From: Thiosulfatihalobacter marinus
Lineage (GTDB): Bacteria; Pseudomonadota; Alphaproteobacteria; Rhodobacterales; Rhodobacteraceae
Assembly (NCBI RefSeq): GCF_016019955.1
Contig: NZ_JAECRZ010000001.1
Span: 310,001 to 374,000 of the forward strand
Length of the DNA: 64,000 nucleotides
Direction: 5' to 3'
In this document: piece after piece, positions 55,202 to 63,937 of the stretch
How the letters are laid out: each line of letters begins with the position of its first letter
Position numbering within the stretch: the stretch's first letter is position 1
Program-made: the position numbers and the translations under genes
The notes under the pieces: model-generated
Databases searched by the model: none
What the model was told of the DNA's origin: nothing
Seen by the model: only the letters and a program-made list of their open reading frames with translations

Positions 55202-55230
55202 GAATTAGTGATCAGTTTTGAAACGTTCAA
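55202..55230 (-). promoter_or_regulatory. Promoter of the candidate sRNA
   Basis: TTGAAC and TAATTC with a 17-bp spacer on the minus strand. The TTTCAAAA stretch inside the spacer could be part of a LysR-type site; VtlR is known to activate an adjacent abcR gene in Brucella. Confidence 0.5.
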
Positions 55231-55281
55231 GGTTTTTTATGTCGCAGGTGCAGCATGGCTGCTATGCGCCGGAGGCATGGC

Positions 55282-56187
55282 TTAGGGATTTCCCTTGTTC
55301 GCCAGTTGCTTGCGGTGTGAAATGATTTCTTCCTGCACAAAGTCCCGGAAGGCGGCGATGCGCTTGGATTGGCGCAGTTCCTCGGGGTAGGCCAGGAAAA
55401 CCGGCACTTCGGCGGATTCGATGTCGGGCAGGACGCGCACCAGATCGGGAAAATCCTGAATCACGTAATCGGGCAGAACCCCCACGCCCAGCCCGTGCAG
55501 AACCGCTTGCAGGACGCCGAAGTAATTGTTGACGTAAAGCAGCGATTGCACATCGTCGGCCAGCAGGCTTTGCACGAAGCTGGCCCCGGCGCCGACCTGT
55601 TCGGAGGTGATGTTCTGACAGATCAGGCGGTGGCGGGAGAGATCGGACAGCGCATTGACGGGGCCGGTTTGCGCCAGGTGCTGTTCGGTCGCGTAAAGGC
55701 GCATCCGCACGCTCATCAGGCGCTTGCGGATCAGATCTGCCTGCGAGGGCTCTTTCATGCGGATGGCCACGTCGGCCTCGCGCATGGGCAGGTCAAGCAC
55801 CTTTTCCTCGAGCATCAGGTCGATATTGAGATCGGGGTATTTTTCATAAAGCTTGGCCAGGCGCGGCGCCAGCCAGAGCGTGCCGAATCCGGTTGTCGTG
55901 GTGACGCGCAGTTCGCCGAACACCTCCTCTTCGCTGTCGCGGATTCGGGCGGAGGCGGCATCAAGCCGCTTGGTCATGGACTTGGTCGCGTCAAACAGCA
56001 ATTCCCCCTGTTCGGTGAGAATCAGCCCGCGCGCGTGGCGGTGAAACAAGGTGGTGTTAAGTGATTCCTCAAGCGCCCGGATCTGCCGGGACACCGCCGA
56101 TTGAGACAGGTGCAGCACATCGCCCGCATGGGTGAGGCTGCCGGCATCCGCAACGGCGTGGAAGATTCTGAGTTTGTCCCAATCCAT
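55282..56187 (-). CDS. LysR-family regulator, LsrB/VtlR type
   Basis: A 301-residue LysR protein whose N-terminus, MDWDKLRIFHAVADAGSLTH followed by LHLSQSAVSRQIRALEESLN and TTLFHRHARGLILTEQGELL, is of the kind found in LsrB (Sinorhizobium) and VtlR (Brucella, Agrobacterium), regulators of oxidative stress, envelope functions and AbcR sRNAs. The inducer domain is complete. The sRNA candidate directly downstream strengthens the assignment. It is divergent from the indolepyruvate oxidoreductase gene. Confidence 0.85.
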   Translation of the reverse strand: MDWDKLRIFHAVADAGSLTHAGDVLHLSQSAVSRQIRALEESLNTTLFHRHARGLILTEQGELLFDATKSMTKRLDAASARIRDSEEEVFGELRVTTTTGFGTLWLAPRLAKLYEKYPDLNIDLMLEEKVLDLPMREADVAIRMKEPSQADLIRKRLMSVRMRLYATEQHLAQTGPVNALSDLSRHRLICQNITSEQVGAGASFVQSLLADDVQSLLYVNNYFGVLQAVLHGLGVGVLPDYVIQDFPDLVRVLPDIESAEVPVFLAYPEELRQSKRIAAFRDFVQEEIISHRKQLANKGNP

Positions 56188-56284
56188 CCGGGTAACTTTC
56201 GCGACGTTTTCTTTTGTCTAGGCGAAAGAGGTGAAAAACAAAACCACGCGATAGCGCCTTTGTGACCGGCAGGTGAAAAAATAT

Positions 56285-56314
56285 TTGCTTAGGTCAGATA
56301 TTATGACCTAATAA
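56285..56314 (+). promoter_or_regulatory. Promoter and palindromic operator of the indolepyruvate oxidoreductase gene
   Basis: TTAGGTCA (56289-56296) and TGACCTAA (56304-56311) form a perfect 8-bp inverted repeat with a 7-bp spacer. It overlaps a candidate promoter, TTGCTT (56285-56290) and TAATAA (56309-56314), 18 bp apart. A dimeric repressor of MarR or Lrp/AsnC type would block transcription from here; no such gene is adjacent. Confidence 0.6.
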
Positions 56315-56361
56315 TGTGCCTATATTGTAGACAAGAGATCATCCAGCGAGGGGAGCGCAAG

Positions 56362-59300
56362 ATGAGCATCCAGAAAGTTTCCTTGAACGACAGGCTGGAC
56401 CTGGAAAAGCGCCACGTGCTGTTGAACGGCACCCAGGCGCTGGTGCGGCTGATGCTGATGCAGAAAGTGCGCGACACGGCCGCCGGTCTGAACACGGCCG
56501 GGTATGTGACCGGCTATCGCGGATCGCCGCTGGGCGCGGTGGACAGCCAGATGCTGCGCGCGCAAAAAGTGCTGACGGCGCATGACATCCGGTTTCAGTC
56601 GGGGCTGAACGAAGACCTGGCCGCCACCGCGCTGTGGGGCAGCCAGCAGGCCGAGCTGCGCGGCGAGGGCAGGTTCGATGGCGTCTTTGGCCTGTGGTAC
56701 GGCAAGGGGCCGGGGGTGGACCGCACCGGCGACGTGATGCGCCACGCCAATATGGCGGGCACATCGCAATATGGCGGCGTGCTGATGGCGATGGGCGACG
56801 ACCACACCGGCGAAAGCTCGACCGTGCTGCATCAGAGCGAATGGGCGCTGGTGGATGCCTACATGCCGGTCGTGTCACCGGCGGGTGTGCAGGAGATCAT
56901 GGATTACGGGCTTTATGGCATCGCTTTGTCGCGGTTTGCGGGTGTGTGGGTTGGCCTGAAGACCATGAAGGACACGATCGAGGCCACGGCGGTGGTGGAT
57001 GGCGACCCGCACCGTTTGTCTTTTGGTGTGCCGGAGTTCGACATGCCCGAGGGCGGGCTGAACATTCGGCTTGGGGACACGCCGCACGCGCAGGAAGCGC
57101 GGATGATCGACTATAAACGCTTTGCCGCCGAGGCATTTTCCCATGCCAACAAGATGGACAAGCGCATGTGGGGCAAGCCCGGTGCCAAGATCGGCTTTGT
57201 CGCGGCGGGCAAGAACTGGCTGGATCTGGTGCACGCACTGGACCTGTTGGGGATCGATGCGGCCGAGGCCGAGCGGCTGGGCATCACCACATACAAGGTG
57301 GGGCAGACTTTCCCGCTGGACATGAAGGGGTTTTACACCTGGGCCAACGGGCTCGACCTGATCGTGGTGGTGGAGGAAAAGCGAAAGCTGATCGAGATCC
57401 AGATCAAGGAAGCGCTGTTCGATGACAACCGCTATCGCGTCTATGGCTGGTACAAGGGCGGCGCGGGCGGCATGCACCGCGACGAGCTGTTCCCGACGCG
57501 CGGCGCGCTGGACCCGATCATGATTGCCGAGAAACTTGGCGAGATCCTGATCGAGGAGGGCCGTGGTACGGACGCGGTGAAGGCCGGGATTTCCAGGCTG
57601 ACCGAGGCGCGGCGTGCGGACAATGCCGAGGATATTGCCGTGCGCACGCCCTGGTTCTGTTCCGGCTGCCCGCACAATTCTTCGACCAGGGTGCCGGACG
57701 GCAGCCGGGCCTATGCCGGGATCGGCTGTCACTATATGGTACAGTGGATGGATCGCGAGACCGTCGGCTTTACCCATATGGGCGGCGAGGGCGCGAACTG
57801 GATCGGCGAGGCGCCGTTTTCAAAAACGACGCATGTGTTCCAGAACCTTGGCGACGGCACCTATAACCACTCGGGCGTGCAGGCCATTCGCGCGGCTTTG
57901 GCGGCAGGCACCAACATCACCTACAAGATCCTGTTCAATGATGCTGTGGCGATGACCGGCGGGCAGGCCAATGACGGCAATCTGAGCCCGCAGAAGATCG
58001 CCGGCGAAGTGCGTGCGATGGGGGTGGAGAAGGTCTTTGTCCTCTATGACGAAAAGGAAGACGTGGATCGGGCGGCCTTTCCCGGTGGGATCACGTTCCA
58101 CGAACGCGCCGAGTTGATGAACGTGCAGGAGGAATGCCGCAAGATCAGCGGTGTATCGGTTATTGTTTATGTGCAGACCTGTGCCGCCGAAAAACGCCGC
58201 CGCCGCAAGCGGGGGCTGTTTCCCGACCCGGATCGCCGGGTGTTCATCAATACCGACATCTGCGAAGGCTGTGGCGATTGCGGGGTGCAGTCGAACTGTA
58301 TCTCGATCGAGCCGGTCGAGACCGAGCTGGGGCGCAAGCGCAAGATCAACCAGTCCAGCTGTAACAAGGATTTCAGCTGTCTGAACGGATTCTGCCCGAG
58401 CTTCCTGACCATCGAGGGCGGCACAATCCGCAAGGGGGTGACGGCGCAGCTTGATCTGCCTCAGATGCCGATGCCGCGGATCGGGCCGATCGAGGGCACC
58501 CATAACGTGGTGATCACCGGCGTCGGGGGCACCGGGGTTGTCACCATCGGCGCGGTGCTGGCACAGGCCGCGCAGATTGACGGCAAGGCGGCGGGCATGA
58601 TGGAGATGGCCGGGTTGGCGCAAAAGGGCGGCGCGGTGCATATCCATTGCCGGCTGGCCGAAACGCCGGGCGATATCAACGCGGTGCGTGTGGCAACGGG
58701 CGAGGCGGATGCGCTGATCGGGGGCGACCTGGTGGTAAGCGCCGGGGCCAAGACGCTGGGCCTGACCAGCACGGGGCGCACGGGCGCGGTGGTGAACAGC
58801 CACGAGATCATCACCGGATCGTTTACCCAGGACACGGAATTCCGCCTGCCCACCGGGCGTCTGGAAGTCGCGCTTCAGGCGCGAATTCGCGAGCGGCTGG
58901 CGATGTTCGATGCGTCGGAACTGGCGCGGATCGTCATGGGCGATTCGATATTCTCGAACATGATGGTGTTTGGCGCGGCTTGGCAGAACGGGCTGGTGCC
59001 GGTGAGCCACGAGGCGATCACGGCGGCGATCGAGATCAACGGCGCGGCGGTGGAAAAGAACCTGCGCGCCTTTGAGATCGGCCGCTGGGCGGTGTTGTAC
59101 CCGGAAGAGGCGGCGGGGCTGCTGGACCCCAAGGTGGTGCAGAAACCCAGGACTTTGGAAGAAAAGATCGCGTTCCGGGCCGATCATCTGGTGAAGTACC
59201 AGGGCAAGCGGCTGGCCAGGCGCTATCGCCGGATGGTGGACGGCATCAAGGATGCGCGCCTGAAAGAGGCGGTCGCCAAGGGCTATCACAAGCTGCTGGC

Positions 59301-59775
59301 CTATAAGGACGAATACGAGGTTGCGCGGCTGCATCTGGAAAGCCGGGCGAGGGCGGAAGAGGTGTTCGAAGGCGATTTCACGATGAAATTCCATCTGGCG
59401 CCGCCGATCCTGTCCAGGATGGGGCCGAACGGGCGCCCGCTGAAAAAGGAATACGGGCCGGGCATGGTGCGCCTGTTCAGGATTCTGGCCAGACTGAAGG
59501 GGCTGCGCGGCACGCCGCTGGACGTGTTTGGCCGGAACGCAGAGCGCCGGATGGAGCGCGCGCTGATCGCGCAATATGAGGCGGATATGGCGAAGGTTAT
59601 CGCCGGGCATGGCGAGGCAGCTTCGGATGCGGCGGTTGCCCTGGCCGAACTGCCCTTGCAGATCCGGGGGTATGGACCGGTCAAGCAGGCCAACGAGGCC
59701 AAGGCCGCCAAGCGGCGCGAGGAATTGCTTGCGGCGCTGAAAGATGCGGGCACGGTGAAGGCTGCGGCGGAATAG
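56362..59775 (+). CDS. Indolepyruvate ferredoxin oxidoreductase, fused subunits
   Basis: A 1137-residue fused IorA-IorB-type enzyme that oxidatively decarboxylates aryl pyruvates (from Trp, Phe, Tyr) to acyl-CoA. The N-terminal part carries the 2-oxoacid oxidoreductase alpha-like domain (TAGYVTGYRGSPLGAVDSQM), then a TPP-binding part (WFCSGCPHNSSTRVPDGSRA; NITYKILFNDAVAMTGGQAN), a cysteine-rich Fe-S region (ICEGCGDCGVQSNC; CNKDFSCLNGFCPSF), and a gamma-type domain starting NVVITGVGGTGVVTIGAVLA. Start ATG 56362 has GAGGGGA ahead. Transcription appears controlled by the palindrome upstream. Confidence 0.93.
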   Translation: MSIQKVSLNDRLDLEKRHVLLNGTQALVRLMLMQKVRDTAAGLNTAGYVTGYRGSPLGAVDSQMLRAQKVLTAHDIRFQSGLNEDLAATALWGSQQAELRGEGRFDGVFGLWYGKGPGVDRTGDVMRHANMAGTSQYGGVLMAMGDDHTGESSTVLHQSEWALVDAYMPVVSPAGVQEIMDYGLYGIALSRFAGVWVGLKTMKDTIEATAVVDGDPHRLSFGVPEFDMPEGGLNIRLGDTPHAQEARMIDYKRFAAEAFSHANKMDKRMWGKPGAKIGFVAAGKNWLDLVHALDLLGIDAAEAERLGITTYKVGQTFPLDMKGFYTWANGLDLIVVVEEKRKLIEIQIKEALFDDNRYRVYGWYKGGAGGMHRDELFPTRGALDPIMIAEKLGEILIEEGRGTDAVKAGISRLTEARRADNAEDIAVRTPWFCSGCPHNSSTRVPDGSRAYAGIGCHYMVQWMDRETVGFTHMGGEGANWIGEAPFSKTTHVFQNLGDGTYNHSGVQAIRAALAAGTNITYKILFNDAVAMTGGQANDGNLSPQKIAGEVRAMGVEKVFVLYDEKEDVDRAAFPGGITFHERAELMNVQEECRKISGVSVIVYVQTCAAEKRRRRKRGLFPDPDRRVFINTDICEGCGDCGVQSNCISIEPVETELGRKRKINQSSCNKDFSCLNGFCPSFLTIEGGTIRKGVTAQLDLPQMPMPRIGPIEGTHNVVITGVGGTGVVTIGAVLAQAAQIDGKAAGMMEMAGLAQKGGAVHIHCRLAETPGDINAVRVATGEADALIGGDLVVSAGAKTLGLTSTGRTGAVVNSHEIITGSFTQDTEFRLPTGRLEVALQARIRERLAMFDASELARIVMGDSIFSNMMVFGAAWQNGLVPVSHEAITAAIEINGAAVEKNLRAFEIGRWAVLYPEEAAGLLDPKVVQKPRTLEEKIAFRADHLVKYQGKRLARRYRRMVDGIKDARLKEAVAKGYHKLLAYKDEYEVARLHLESRARAEEVFEGDFTMKFHLAPPILSRMGPNGRPLKKEYGPGMVRLFRILARLKGLRGTPLDVFGRNAERRMERALIAQYEADMAKVIAGHGEAASDAAVALAELPLQIRGYGPVKQANEAKAAKRREELLAALKDAGTVKAAAE

Positions 59776-59866
59776 CCGCGCCCCACAGCTCGCGGCAAAA
59801 TGAGCCCTGTTCAGGATTTGCGAAGCTGCGTATATCGCGGGCAGGACACCTGAATGGGGCCGCGCG

Positions 59867-60739
59867 ATGCAAGGCGACGTTACTCGGGAAATCAGCTATG
59901 CCCACTCTGCGGCCACGCGGGGCGGGCGCACCGTTATTCGGCTGTTGGAAAATGCCACAGGGCGGCTGGGCCTGATCCGGCGTGCCGCCGGGTACGAGGA
60001 CGATGTGGCGCGCGGGCAGGATTTCTGGCGTGTGATGATGGCACGCTACGGGATCAGCCTGGAGGTGATCGGCGGTTCGCTGGACGACATTCCGCGCGAC
60101 GGGCCGTTGTTGCTTGTGGCCAACCATCCGTTCGGCATTCTGGACGGGATGATGATGGGCCACATGCTGAGCGAAATGCGCGGCGATTTCCGCATTCTGG
60201 CCAACAGCGTCTTTCAGAAGGCCGACGAGATCAACCGGATCGTGCTGCCGATTTCCTTTGACGAGGATCGGGACGCGATAAAGTTGAACCTGCGCACGCG
60301 GCAGGTGGCGCTGGACTATCTGAAGGCGGGTGGCGCAATCGGCGTTTTCCCGGGCGGCACGGTGAGCACGGCGGCGCGCCCGTTCGGGCGCCCGCTGGAT
60401 CCCGGCTGGCGCAATTTCACAGCGCGGATGATCGCCAGGTCGCAGGCGCAGGTGGTGCCCGTCTATTTCGAGGGGCGCAACAGCCGCCTGTTCCAGATCG
60501 CCAGCCATGTCCACAGTTCGCTGCGGCTGGGGCTGCTGATCAAGGAATTCGGCAAGCGGGTGGATTCGCCGGTTCAGGCGGTGATTGGCAAGCCGATCGC
60601 GCGGGCCGATCTGGACCGGTTTGGCGGCGACTCGCGCGGGTTGATGGACTTCCTGCGGCAACGCACCTATGACTTGTCGCCAAGACCGATCCCGGCCAAC
60701 GGCTATGGGTTTGAATTCGAAGAGAAACACCGGGCATAG
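59867..60739 (+). CDS. Lysophospholipid acyltransferase family protein
   Basis: A 290-residue acyltransferase with NHPFGILDG (His87, Asp93), where five rather than four residues separate the catalytic pair, as in the hemolysin-like/OlsA-type branch of the family. [20 protein letters not shown] fills the role of the acceptor-binding motif. No strong membrane helix is seen, so it may be peripheral. Possible products are ornithine lipids, other aminolipids or phosphatidic acid; sequence alone does not decide. murI follows after 20 bp. Confidence 0.83.
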   Translation: MQGDVTREISYAHSAATRGGRTVIRLLENATGRLGLIRRAAGYEDDVARGQDFWRVMMARYGISLEVIGGSLDDIPRDGPLLLVANHPFGILDGMMMGHMLSEMRGDFRILANSVFQKADEINRIVLPISFDEDRDAIKLNLRTRQVALDYLKAGGAIGVFPGGTVSTAARPFGRPLDPGWRNFTARMIARSQAQVVPVYFEGRNSRLFQIASHVHSSLRLGLLIKEFGKRVDSPVQAVIGKPIARADLDRFGGDSRGLMDFLRQRTYDLSPRPIPANGYGFEFEEKHRA

Positions 60740-60759
60740 CCCGACGATTGGACAGTGCG

Positions 60760-61572
60760 ATGGCAGTTGGCATCTTTGACAGTGGCCTGGGTGGCCTGAC
60801 GGTTCTGGAGGCGGTGCGCAAGCGTTTGCCGGAACAGTCGTTTGTCTATTTCGGAGACAACGCCCATGCGCCTTACGGGGTGCGCGATGCCGAGGACGTG
60901 TACAATCTGACAACCGCCGCCGTGGAACGGATGTGGGAGGCGGGATGTGACCTGGTGATTCTGGCCTGCAACACAGCCAGCGCGGCGGCGTTGCGGCGGA
61001 TGCAGGAACGCTGGATACCTGCCGACAAGCGGGTGTTGGGCGTGTTCGTGCCGCTGATCGAGGCGCTGACCGAGCGCAGCTGGGGCGACAATTCGCCACC
61101 GCGCGAAGTGGCTGTCAAGCATGTGGCGCTGTTTGCCACGCCGGCCACGGTGGCGAGCCGGGCGTTCCAGCGCGAACTGGCGTTTCGCGCGATCGGAGTG
61201 GATGTCGAGGCGCAGGCCTGTGGCGGCGTGGTGGATGCGATCGAGGATGGCGATCTGATCCTGGCCGAGGCGCTGGTGCGCAGCCATGTGGACGCGCTGA
61301 AACGCAAGATGCCGCATCCCGAGGCGGCGATCCTGGGCTGCACACATTATCCGTTGATGCATGACACGTTCCAGGACGCGCTGGGGGCGGATGTGAAAGT
61401 GTATTCGCAAGCCAATCTGGTGGCCGAATCGCTGGCCGACTATCTTGAGCGGCATCCGAAAATGAAGGGCAGCGGCACCGAGTCGCTTTTCCTGACCACG
61501 GGGGACGCGCGCCGCGTGTCGGACCGGGCCACGCATTTCCTGCGACGACAGATCACATTTCAGTCTGTCTGA
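60760..61572 (+). CDS. murI: Glutamate racemase
   Basis: A 270-residue cofactor-independent racemase giving D-glutamate for peptidoglycan. The N-terminal [15 protein letters not shown] and the two catalytic cysteines, Cys70 in ILACNTASA and Cys194 in LGCTHYPLM, are intact. ATG 60760 was chosen because it opens the conserved start; a TTG 12 bp upstream is less likely. It may be cotranscribed with the preceding acyltransferase. Confidence 0.96.
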   Translation: MAVGIFDSGLGGLTVLEAVRKRLPEQSFVYFGDNAHAPYGVRDAEDVYNLTTAAVERMWEAGCDLVILACNTASAAALRRMQERWIPADKRVLGVFVPLIEALTERSWGDNSPPREVAVKHVALFATPATVASRAFQRELAFRAIGVDVEAQACGGVVDAIEDGDLILAEALVRSHVDALKRKMPHPEAAILGCTHYPLMHDTFQDALGADVKVYSQANLVAESLADYLERHPKMKGSGTESLFLTTGDARRVSDRATHFLRRQITFQSV

Positions 61573-61634
61573 GCCGGTGGCTCTCGTAATTTGCACAAAT
61601 CTGAACTACATACCGACCCCGAAGAGAGGGCGGG

Positions 61635-61654
61635 CACGCCGGTGGGCGTGTTTT
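61635..61654 (+). terminator. Hairpin with T-run between murI and argC
   Basis: CACGCC-GGTG-GGCGTG followed by TTTT ends 20 bp before the argC start. It could terminate murI transcripts or act as a leader hairpin for argC. Confidence 0.5.
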
Positions 61655-61674
61655 GGAAAGGAAGCGGTCTGATC

Positions 61675-62703
61675 ATGACCCACAAAATCGCGATACTGGG
61701 CGCCAGCGGCTATACCGGCGCGGAACTTGTCCGGCTGATTGCCACCCATCCCAACATGGAGATCGTGGCGCTGTCAGCCGATCGCAAGGCAGGCATGGAG
61801 ATGGCCGCCGTGTTTCCGCATCTGCGCCATATGGATCTGCCAACCCTTTGCAGAATAGACGAAATTGATTTCGGCGCGGTGGATATGTGTTTCTGCGCCT
61901 TGCCCCACGCGACGAGCCAGGCTGTGATCCGTGATCTGCCCAAGGGGCTGAAGATCGTGGACCTGTCGGCGGATTTCCGGCTGCGTGACGCGGAGGAATA
62001 CGCGCGCTGGTATGGCGGGCAACATGACGCGCTGGAGTGTCAGGCAGAGGCGGTATACGGGCTGACCGAATTCTACCGTGACGAGATCCGCAAGGCGCGG
62101 CTTGTGGCCGGGACGGGATGCAACGCGGCGACCGGGCAGTATATCCTGTCGCCTTTGTTCAAAGCCGGTGTAATTGACTTTGATCATGTCATACTGGACC
62201 TGAAATGTGCTGTATCGGGGGCGGGCCGGTCGCTGAAGGAGAACCTTTTGCATGCCGAGCTGAGCGAAGGGTATCACGCCTATGCCGTGGGTGGCACGCA
62301 CCGGCATCTGGGCGAGTTCGACCAGGAGTTCAGCAAGATCGCAGGCCGCGAGGTGAAGATCCAGTTCACGCCGCATCTGGTGCCTGCGAACCGGGGGATC
62401 CTGGGGACCGGCTATGTGCACGGTGATGCGCGCGAAATATATGATACACTGTCGGCGGTTTATGCTGACGAGCCGTTCATCAGGGTACTGCCATTTGGCG
62501 AAACGCCGAGCACGAAACATATCCGGGCCTCGAACTTCTGCCATATCGGCGTGGTTGCGGACCGGATCGAGGGCCGCGTGATCGTGATCGCGGCACTGGA
62601 CAATTTGACCAAGGGCTCAAGCGGGCAGGCATTGCAGAACGCGAACCTGATGCTTGGGGAAGAGGAAACAGAGGGCCTGATGTTGGCGCCGGTCTTCCCG
62701 TAA
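61675..62703 (+). CDS. argC: N-acetyl-gamma-glutamyl-phosphate reductase
   Basis: A 342-residue ArgC, reducing N-acetylglutamyl phosphate to the semialdehyde in arginine synthesis with [25 protein letters not shown] is the nucleotide-binding start, and the catalytic Cys149 lies in [26 protein letters not shown] and [15 protein letters not shown] near the C-terminus are diagnostic. Start at ATG 61675 with GGAAAGGAAG ahead; upstream in-frame codons are not conserved-looking. ccmE follows after 21 bp. Confidence 0.95.
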   Translation: MTHKIAILGASGYTGAELVRLIATHPNMEIVALSADRKAGMEMAAVFPHLRHMDLPTLCRIDEIDFGAVDMCFCALPHATSQAVIRDLPKGLKIVDLSADFRLRDAEEYARWYGGQHDALECQAEAVYGLTEFYRDEIRKARLVAGTGCNAATGQYILSPLFKAGVIDFDHVILDLKCAVSGAGRSLKENLLHAELSEGYHAYAVGGTHRHLGEFDQEFSKIAGREVKIQFTPHLVPANRGILGTGYVHGDAREIYDTLSAVYADEPFIRVLPFGETPSTKHIRASNFCHIGVVADRIEGRVIVIAALDNLTKGSSGQALQNANLMLGEEETEGLMLAPVFP

Positions 62704-62724
62704 GGCCCAAGAAGGGGATAGAGG

Positions 62725-63174
62725 ATGAAGAACCTCAAGAAACGACGCAGAATCCAGGTGATCATTGTCGCCTTCGTGGCGCTGGCCGTGTCGACGGCGT
62801 TGATCGGGTATGCCATGCAGGACGGGATCAATTTCTTCCGCTCGCCCAGCGAAGTGGCCGAATCGCCGCCCCCCGCCAGCGAGGTTTTCCGTATTGGCGG
62901 GCTGGTCGAGGAGGGCACGCTGAAGCGCGGAGAGGGCGAGATCGTGACCTTTTCGGTGACGGATGGCGGCGCGTCGATCAAGGTGACCTATGCCGGTGTG
63001 CTGCCGGACCTGTTCGAGGAAAAGCAGGGCATGGTTGGTACGGGCCGTTACATCAACGGCGTGTTCGAAGCGGATGAAATCCTGGCCAAGCACGACGAAA
63101 GCTATATGCCCCGCGAAGTGGTGGATGCGCTGAAGGCGCAGGGGGTCTATGTGGAGCCCGAAGAAGGCACCTGA
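62725..63174 (+). CDS. ccmE: Cytochrome c maturation heme chaperone CcmE
   Basis: A 149-residue bitopic protein: KKRRRIQVIIVAFVALAVST is the anchor, followed by an OB-fold periplasmic domain (SIKVTYAGVLPDLFEEKQGM). The covalent heme-binding His123 lies in KHDESYMP with Tyr127, the H-x3-Y arrangement of the standard form. It hands heme to CcmF/H for system I cytochrome c assembly; those genes are not in the window. Cotranscribed with argC by spacing. Confidence 0.95.
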   Translation: MKNLKKRRRIQVIIVAFVALAVSTALIGYAMQDGINFFRSPSEVAESPPPASEVFRIGGLVEEGTLKRGEGEIVTFSVTDGGASIKVTYAGVLPDLFEEKQGMVGTGRYINGVFEADEILAKHDESYMPREVVDALKAQGVYVEPEEGT

Positions 63175-63200
63175 GGGTCCGCCGGAACCACAGGTCGCGC

Positions 63201-63229
63201 GCCCGCCGTTGTCTGACGGCGGGCTTTTT
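63201..63229 (+). terminator. Strong terminator after ccmE
   Basis: A perfect 9-bp stem, GCCCGCCGT/ACGGCGGGC, with a 6-nt loop and TTTTT. Confidence 0.92.
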
Positions 63230-63325
63230 CGTGCCGGGATCGGGGCGGGGCGTACGGTGGTCTTGGGCGGTGTTAACGCCTTTGCGGCAATCTGTGGCGC
63301 ACCGAGATCAGCGCGAGGAGCTGCC

Positions 63326-63937
63326 ATGCTGGACGTTCGTCAGATAGCCCGAGAGATAATCGACCGCGAAGGCGGGTTCGTGAATGACCCGGACGATCCG
63401 GGGGGGGCCACGAAATACGGGGTCACGATCGAGACCGCGCGCCGGGTCGGGCTGGACAAGGACGGCGATGGCGACGTGGACGTGAGCGACCTGCGCGCGC
63501 TGAGCCGCGAGGATGCGGTACGGGTGTTCATGGAATACTATTTTCAGCGTCCCGGGATCGCAAGGCTGCCCGAAGTGCTGCAAGCGTCGGTGTTCGACAT
63601 GTATGTCAACGCGGGCGCGAATGCGGTGAAGATCCTGCAACGCCTGCTGGGCCAGATGGGGCATCGCGTGGACGTGGACGGCGCGATCGGGCCGCAAACC
63701 GTTGCTGCCAGCCAGGCGGCGGCAGCGGCGGCGCCCGATCACCTCGCGGATGCCTACGGGATCGCGCGGCGCAACTATTATTTCCGACTGGCCGACCAGC
63801 GCCCGGCCTCACGCAAATACGCGCGCAGCCGGTCGGGTGGCAAGGGCGGCTGGATCGAACGCGCCGAAGTGTTCATTTCGCCCCGTTATCACATGAGCGC
63901 GGCGGAGTTTCACAAGCGGGTGGCGGCATGGGACTGA
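63326..63937 (+). CDS. GH108-type N-acetylmuramidase (endolysin, GTA-release type)
   Basis: A 203-residue phage-like lysozyme: IIDREGGFVNDPDDPGGATK has the catalytic-position Glu15 of the glycoside hydrolase 108 family, and DVDGAIGPQTVAA belongs to the C-terminal peptidoglycan-binding module. Between them lies DKDGDGDVDVSDL, an EF-hand/dockerin-type calcium loop. No signal peptide, so a holin is needed, and a holin-like gene overlaps its end by 10 bp. In R. capsulatus an endolysin-holin pair away from the main GTA cluster releases the particles; the same is likely here. Confidence 0.85.
   Translation: MLDVRQIAREIIDREGGFVNDPDDPGGATKYGVTIETARRVGLDKDGDGDVDVSDLRALSREDAVRVFMEYYFQRPGIARLPEVLQASVFDMYVNAGANAVKILQRLLGQMGHRVDVDGAIGPQTVAASQAAAAAAPDHLADAYGIARRNYYFRLADQRPASRKYARSRSGGKGGWIERAEVFISPRYHMSAAEFHKRVAAWD

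Noticed and set aside
55030-55230. 66-codon minus-strand ORF
   Set aside because: The strong terminator hairpin with U7 lies inside it, so full-length transcription is unlikely, and there is no family likeness.
63270-63300. CtrA box near GTTAACGCC upstream of the endolysin
   Set aside because: Only one half-site (TTAAC) is present at the right spacing; the full TTAA-N7-TTAAC pattern was not found.
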